Below are positions 57,654-64,000 of a stretch of 64,000 bases of DNA, piece after piece. Position numbers and translations under genes: made by a program. Below the pieces are notes generated by a model, which was not told the DNA's origin, searched no databases, and was given only the letters and a program-made list of their open reading frames with translations. This DNA is from Nymphaea colorata (lineage: Eukaryota; Streptophyta; Magnoliopsida; Nymphaeales; Nymphaeaceae). Position 1 is the first letter of the stretch, and every line of letters begins with the position of its first letter. The stretch covers positions 26,339,315-26,403,314 of the forward strand of contig NC_045141.1 of NCBI RefSeq assembly GCF_008831285.2, written 5' to 3'.

Positions 57654-60239
57654 CACCATAAAACAACCTGCGTTTGCGATTTAGGAATCGTCCTTATAAC
57701 AGTGCTTCAAGTATGGCAAAACATGGCTTATCCCCTCATGTCCGAAACACTGCCAAAACATGTTCTGCTGCCAAATTCTCTTAAAACAAAACCCTGTGGT
57801 GTTTCATTCCTGGAACGGAGTGTAAGCCCGTAAACGATCGCCAGAAAAGGAAAACACCATTGTCGGGTCAGAAAAAAAATAAAAGCTCTTAAAAAACACG
57901 ACCATGCAAAACGAAAAAAAACAAAGGAAATCAGGGAATCTCAACCTCGCGAAACAAAAAAACCGGATGCCTATGGATTAAAGTCATCAGCAACTAGAGG
58001 CAGGAAAAGAAGACCCTCAACTTGGAAGATGAAAGCGAGGAAAATGTCGCTCAAATCTATTCAATTCCAACCTGAACAAGGTAAGAAAGGAGAAACAGGA
58101 CAAGGAAATGGCAGGACAAAACACAATGAATCTACTTCATCGCAGGAGAGAGAGAGAGAGAGAGAGGGAGAGGGACCTGCAATCGGTGGAAATCTCAGAG
58201 CTTTCCGTGATGAAGAAGACGATGAGAGGAACAAAGCTTTGCAGAACACGGAAAGCCTCAGCGCCTTGTTAACCAGTCCCTTTTGAAGCAGGCTTGGGGA
58301 CGAGCTTTGAAGACCTACACGGCAGCCGAAGTCGTCCGGTCGCCCACGAAGCTGCAGGACTGGAGGAGGGAGCTGCGATGAAGGAAGCAGCAAGGAGGAG
58401 GGCGGCGGCTGCGGCAGAAGCCGATGCTCACCATTCCAGCCGTAACGGGCATTTTCTTCGTCCAGGAAAGGAAAGTTGATCTGAAATTTCCGGAAATATG
58501 TGTGCGGAAATCGCCCAACGGACATTTTCTTCACCTCACGCTTAATGGGCAGGCAAAAAGAATTTAGATTTGCCCCAACGAACATTTTGTTATGGGCAGG
58601 GATTTTTTTTTTCAAAGCGAATTTTATTGGATCGTTACAGGCTCCACATCAAAATAGTAAATAACTATTCAATTTAAATAATTTTAAAATGTTTTTTTAA
58701 ATGTAAGAATGGCATAAAACAGCGGCAAAAGAAGCTAGGTGAGTTTAAATTTTCATATTACATTCAATGCGTTAAGCTTATATTTTCCTTTCTTGCTAGC
58801 TGTCATGTGCGCTGTCTGAGAGCGAGAGGAGAAGGAAAGGGGCAAAGAAAAATCGAGGTTGTAATGCGGATGGCCATGAAAAACCTTTACGCTCGCTGAT
58901 GAGAGGATCAATATTAAAAAGCAGGAAAATATGATTCTTGATTTTAAACATTGCATTGAGAACTGAAAAGCCTTAGCAGATGAATCGAATTAAACAAAAA
59001 TAAGTTAAGCAAAGTTCAAAAGTATAATCAAATTTAAAAAAGAAATGTTTAAATCAAAATCAGGCCAGAGCCCTCAACAACCTAAACCTTGTTGAGGTTT
59101 TGAAGGAGAGTCTGGTGCCACTATATTGTTAGCTGCTAGTGATATAGGTCACGTTATACACATACATAGAATTAAGTTAATGTTGGATGAAATCGTTGAA
59201 TGGAGGATTTATTGAACGCTGTTTGTTGAATGAATCATGGAATTTAGAAAATGTTGGATAAAATCATAAAAGTGAGTGAATTTATTGAACTTGTAACCAC
59301 TAGATCAAATAGGTGCTCCCATGTGTTGTTTAAATTAAAACAAGTAATGCCTTTTCTTTCATGTGCAACACATATAAGATATTAAATGTTTCATAATCTT
59401 TGATATTTAATTTTTAATAACATCTCATTAAATTTTATGTCGGTACAACAAATGACAGAGCAATGTCATCGTTCATTTCTGATTTTGGCGTGAGAAAAAA
59501 ATGCATTTTGCTGGTTTTTTCTAAAAAAAAAATAGACATGATCGTATTGGATATTATGTACCATACCAGTTTTGCCCTAAAACCTACGCTTAGCTATGCC
59601 TCCCTTCACTCACTTTGTTTCGCTTTGTTGCACCAAACAACATTGTATACTACCCAGAATTGCTGGCTAAGATTTGAAGATACACCCAAATCAATGAAAT
59701 TGGGCAACTGAGATTAAACTTATATGCAAAAAAGGTGCATGGTAACACTAATAAGACCATGACAATAAATGAACCGAAAATTTGGGAAAACGTTTTACCA
59801 TATTCATCCTTATATATAAGAATTACAAAATGGCCCATATGCAGACCAAAATGATAACCTTTACTCTATAGTTTTTTTGTTCAAAGCCAAATTCAAATGC
59901 AAATCAATTAGAAGAAAGCAGTACCAAGTTATATTTAAAGGTCTACTCGTTTTTTTTTATAATTGTTTTTTATATATGTTTTCAAGCAGCAAAATAAGAT
60001 TCTCAATCTTAAACTTTGCATTACCCTGAACTGAAAACTATAGCTTCCTGTTTTGACTACACATGTCTCCTTGTGTTTAAAACTATTTTTTTAATAAATA
60101 TAATCTTATTGGTGAATATAAGACGTGAGAAAAAAAATAGGAATAAGGGTAAAGAAAGAAGAACTTGATGTTTAAATAGGATTTTAAAAAGCTAAAACTA
60201 TAAACCTTGAAGACAGCTTTATGCTTTTGTTTTCGATCC

Positions 60240-60448
60240 TATACCGGTGATATAGAAAACCACTATCAGTCTTTAGCGGTGGCAAACACAACCGGTATAA
60301 ATCTATACCGGTGATAGATACCGCCGCTAGAAGACCAATACCGGTGACGGGCAAATCACCGATATAGGTCTATAACGGTGATTAACTTGGCCGATACTGT
60401 ACTGTCACCGCTATATACTTACAGGGGTGGTTTTAGTCACCGGTATAT
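60240..60448. repeat. ACCGGTGA/TCACCGGT motif cluster, unit IV
   Basis: I count eight motif instances in about 210 bp: TACCGGTGA three times, ACCGGTATA, TCACCGAT, TAACGGTGA, TCACCGCT and TCACCGGTATA. Confidence 0.55.
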
Positions 60449-61618
60449 CTCCCTAAAACCACAGGTAAAAGGAAGGCGCACCTTGCCACTGTTGTTTGAG
60501 GCACACGCCTCAACTGCCCCTCTCTCTCTCTCTCTCTCCGTTTTGCATTGACGCTTGTATCTTTTTACTTTTTTTTTTATCATATAGTTATATTTTCTTC
60601 AGCATATTCTTGTTTTTGTTTACTCTTTTTTTGTCCAGTTAGCTAATGTGGGACGAAATGGGTTCCACCTAGCAGCAGCATCATATTTGGTTGGCACGCA
60701 AAACTAGTGACCTTTAACATCCCGTGAAGCATATCTTGCTCTGGGAAAACCTCTCTGTTTTCTGGCTTGTTGCTCACCTCTTCTGGCAAACCTGAAAAGA
60801 AACATTTGAGAGAATATCATACCACATGAAGAAAGTTGTACAAACATGAAATAATTTCAGGTAGAACTTTTGGACAATATTATTTCCTGCATTCTCCAAT
60901 ATCCGAGCCTTGCCAAATGACACGCTAGACATCAAACAAGGACCAGGAAGAGGTGAATGATCTTATAAACATCACAATTCACAACCAAACAATAGATCCT
61001 GTGAAATTTTCAAAAATTTAAAAGTTATTGCTTTTCAGGTTTCTAAAGTAAACGTAGGGAATAAGAGACAAGGTAGAACAAACCCAGTTACCATGTATTT
61101 CATGCTCTCCAACATCAACGATCAATCTGCATATACAATTGCAAGTATTGCCGCAGTCTGGTATTCTCTCACGCGCAAACCTATAAATACACCTCAAACC
61201 CATAAATACACCTTTAAATAAACAGAAGAATGTTATTGATTCATCTCCTAACGCATTAACGGTGCACAAAACCTTCCAAGGAAAAGTTGTGCATACAAGC
61301 CACACACAAAAAAAAAAAAAATCGATTTCAGAAATGGACTTTAGGTTTTCATTTTATGTTATGCAAACTTACAATACATACAAACAAGGAATCAAGATAC
61401 CCGGCAATTCTTTCACAAAAAACATTTTCCCATTGTAAGTCCAATCAAACATGATAGATAGCCTCTCATTGCAAATTAATTGCTGCACCTAGCCCAATAA
61501 TGAGTGTCACAACAAGTTTCAGGTCATGCATTCGGAAATGCCCCAACTAATTTTCAAAACACGAATGTTGTTTTTTTTTTTTTTGCTGCCCATACTTAAA
61601 AACATTCGCATTAGGATC

Positions 61619-61745
61619 TGACCCGGAATCAGCACTAGCACTTGAAGGGTGTTAACAGTCGGCAACAATCATATGCAAAGACAGAAGTTTGTATTTGGAA
61701 GTCATCAAGGTCATGCTGCTGAGTGTTAACACCATTCCGGGTCAG
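61619..61745. repeat. Hairpin-forming inverted repeat, unit IV
   Basis: Same as at 49,093-49,220: outer arms CTGACCCGGAAT and ATTCCGGGTCAG, inner arms around GTGTTAACA. Confidence 0.7.
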
Positions 61746-63428
61746 ATACCAATTTAAATTTCCTTAAGCAGGGGCAGAAAATGACATTCAGGTTTTCAAA
61801 AGTAGTTGGGGCATTTCTGAAGGCGTGACCTGAAACTATGACTTTCATAGGGACCTCCAAAACTCATAGGAGCCTTCATGTGTTTGGCAAGACCTTTTTT
61901 CTTGTGTATACTTTTGAACCACCACTTTCATTAGTTGAGTTCACCTTCATCTGTGGCACCCTTTCAACTTGCTCATCCTCCTTCCCATGGCCAAGGCACC
62001 ATCTTTCATAACATTGGAAGCAAACCTACTTCCTCCTCTCTTTGATTTGTCCAGATTCAATCGCTTGACTAATATGACTAATATCTGTTTGGTCGTGAAA
62101 CATCTAATGCCTCATGCTGCATCATTGGTTTTGTGGACATGCCATTGTTTCGGTTTCATGTCTGCAACCTAACACTCATTCATTTACATTTCTCCTCCTT
62201 GATTCTAAATAGTTCAAAATTCTCTAGCAGTTTAACAATTGTGGCTTGGCTGCCTATACTTTAATGCAAAGTTTCATCACGTAAGCCTCCCACTAAAGGA
62301 ACCCATGCATCCAGGCACATATAATTTATTTCTGCAAATTCAGCCTGCCAGATACTCCAAGACATGTCCTTTCTGCTTGAATTCAGATAGTTCAATATTC
62401 TAATCCAAGAAAGTTGAATGGCGCAGACCTCCTACTAAAGGAATCCATGCTTCCATGCACATATAATTTATTTCTGCAAATTCAGTCTGCCAGATACTCT
62501 AAGACATGTCGTTCTGCTTGAATTTAGATAGTTCAATATTCCAAGAAAGTTGAATGGCCAAATCAAACAAATAAAACATCAATAGACTGTTGCAACCTTG
62601 TAGACGGACAAACTACTTATACCATCTAATGAGTCAGTCCTTCCAAACTAAAATTTCCTGGCAGTATGGGTACTGCTCAGCCCAAAAGATACAGCTGAGT
62701 GAAATCCCTCCTTGGGCATCTTAGCTACACATTTGTTGAGCTTGTGAATAAGGTGCTTGAGAACGATGAGGACGAGGACCACATACTTGTTCATCTGCGG
62801 TTGTACGCTTGTGGATTTCTAGATGCCAAGCTCCCATCATTGGCTTCAAGTATTTTCAACAGTAGAATATATATGATATTGGATGCTACATTTCAAGCCC
62901 TATTGTGTTCGGTTTTTCAGAAGCACAATACATGGTTTATTAAAAAATGGACATGGTGCACCTTTAATCAATCTTTCTTCGCTTGAAGAAAGACATGGGA
63001 ACTTGAAAAACAAGAACGCATTTTCAATTATCATCCAAAAGAGGAACATGGAATGATCTTGTTATGCCAACACATAAGCATTAACTTTCAAAAAATAGTA
63101 AAATACGATATAAGGAGAGAATAGCAATTGCAGTCAACCAAAGTTATATTACCTTTAGCAAAGTACGGACGGAGGAAGAACTTTGTATGGGTACATTATT
63201 CCATTGGGTTCTAAGAGCTTCTTTATGGAACCCATGAATTGAACCTCAAATGCACAAAAAGAATTAGGAAATAAGAAGAAAAATGCAAAAAAATGTACGA
63301 TATATGCAAGACTGCCACATCCATCAGCACACAAATGGACATAATTTTTCTTAAGATTGATTAAGAAATGCAAATTCTGAGAAATTCAGAAATAGCAGAA
63401 CAAGCAAGCCTTCATGTTTTAAATAAAC

Positions 63429-63610
63429 TCCAGTTGATTGGAGGTCCATCAGGTCTGCCATAAAGCAGCCGATCCAAGCTCCCATGGAAGTCTCTCAAAA
63501 AACCAGAATTCAATGATCAGAGCCTTCACGTGCATGAAATCCAATCTGTTTACAAATATGAAGATGTTGCAAAGATGCAATCTTGTTAATCTCGCTTATG
63601 AATTCCTTAC
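63429..63610 (-). pseudogene. Receptor-like kinase relic, unit IV
   Basis: Same broken kinase fragment as in units II and III, minus strand. Confidence 0.72.
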
Positions 63611-63943
63611 AGTAACCCTACTGGCACATATCAAATAAGCGTGACTAACAGGAAAATAATCCATTAAGCCAGAAAAAGAGGACAAACAGCAAAGCAAAAG
63701 AACCCCAGATTTTTGAGGAGTCGAAAAATAGGTTCTTTTCGTCCTAATCCTCTCATTCACCTGGAAGCTTAATATACATATAAAAATGTGAATTAGTGTC
63801 CACAGCTATATAACTTTTGTTGCTCCATTTGGTACTATGATTCCTTTGTTAAGCTGATAGATACTTAAAAGTTGGTGAACACCATACTTATGAACCAACA
63901 AAAAAGTTGTCTCCACAATCAGCAAATCAAAGCCCAAACCAGA

Positions 63944-63955
63944 GCTCTGATACCA
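63944..63955 (-). promoter_or_regulatory. Orphan primer-binding-site match, unit IV
   Basis: Fourth copy of the TGGTATCAGAGC remnant. It lies just after the deletion junction, showing that block A resumes here. Confidence 0.5.
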
Positions 63956-64000
63956 TAAAAATGTGTAAACCTACAATGAAACTCAATCAAAGGCACTAAT

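Larger units (their letters stand above)
47445..59937. repeat. Tandem array unit III (C2-B2-A3)
   Basis: The most complete unit: full motif cluster, hairpin, kinase relic, single-copy block B and a block A that keeps the segment missing from A2. It shares the small C-block deletions with unit IV. Confidence 0.85.
54341..59937. repeat. Block A3, no gene recognised
   Basis: Nearly identical to A1 and A2, and it retains the segment with the C tract (57,390-57,402). A minus-strand frame at 57178-57366 with a hydrophobic N-terminal half is identical to that in A1 (31668-31856); I recognise no family. Confidence 0.75.
59938..64000. repeat. Tandem array unit IV, internally deleted and cut by the window end
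   Basis: C3 runs from 59,938 and follows unit III closely. At 63,870 the sequence jumps from the equivalent of 51,349 to the equivalent of 56,957, so block B and the start of block A are missing. Block A sequence then continues to the window end. Confidence 0.85.

Noticed and set aside
1-64000. Search for tRNA, rRNA or other structured RNA genes
   Set aside because: I saw no convincing A-box/B-box pair or rRNA segment. The only tRNA-related matches are the retroelement primer-binding sites.

Overview
The window is nuclear DNA of a flowering plant. It is AT-rich and gene-poor, with spliced genes, plant-type LTR retrotransposons using an initiator-tRNA-Met primer site, and fragments of plant families (RADIALIS-like MYB, CESA cellulose synthase, receptor-like cytoplasmic kinase). 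I cannot name the species. All of this was read by eye, with no database search or alignment program.

Layout. (1) 0.6-4.6 kb, minus strand: a six-exon gene for a 166-residue membrane protein, rebuilt from splice sites; no single open frame reveals it. (2) 6.1-12.4 kb: an old, diverged plus-strand arm made of block B (6.1-8.3), a truncated Ty3/gypsy chromovirus (8.35-9.7) and block C (9.7-12.4), with a receptor-like kinase relic at 12.1-12.3. (3) 12.5-18.6 kb: the spacer between opposed arms. It holds an apparently intact two-exon RADIALIS-like MYB gene (15.52-16.00, plus), a truncated CESA fragment (16.4-17.05, minus) and a 37-bp GA-rich minisatellite (18.2-18.5). (4) 18.65-64.0 kb: a tandem array of large units in the order C-B-A, with blocks B and C inverted relative to the arm at 6-12 kb. 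Unit I is about 18.65-34.34, unit II 34.34-47.44, unit III 47.45-59.94, and unit IV runs from 59.94 past the window end. Matching positions in successive units lie about 12.1-13.7 kb apart. Units II-IV are nearly identical; unit I blocks B and C are more diverged.

Unit I is interrupted at 22,956-28,129 by a very young Ty1/copia element. It has two identical 165-bp LTRs, a 5-bp target duplication, an intact primer site and polypurine tract, and one uninterrupted 1398-residue gag-pol frame. Three paralogous empty sites exist in units II and III. Differences between units record the array's history: a nested 1.45-kb duplication in unit II, shared deletions joining units II to IV, and an internal deletion of about 5.6 kb in unit IV.

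The likely working genes are the membrane-protein gene and the RADIALIS-like gene; the copia element looks potentially autonomous. The remaining 40-plus kb appears to be duplicated repeat DNA and relics. I found no convincing new protein system. The informative biology is the recently amplified array, the insertion with its empty sites, and two spliced genes.
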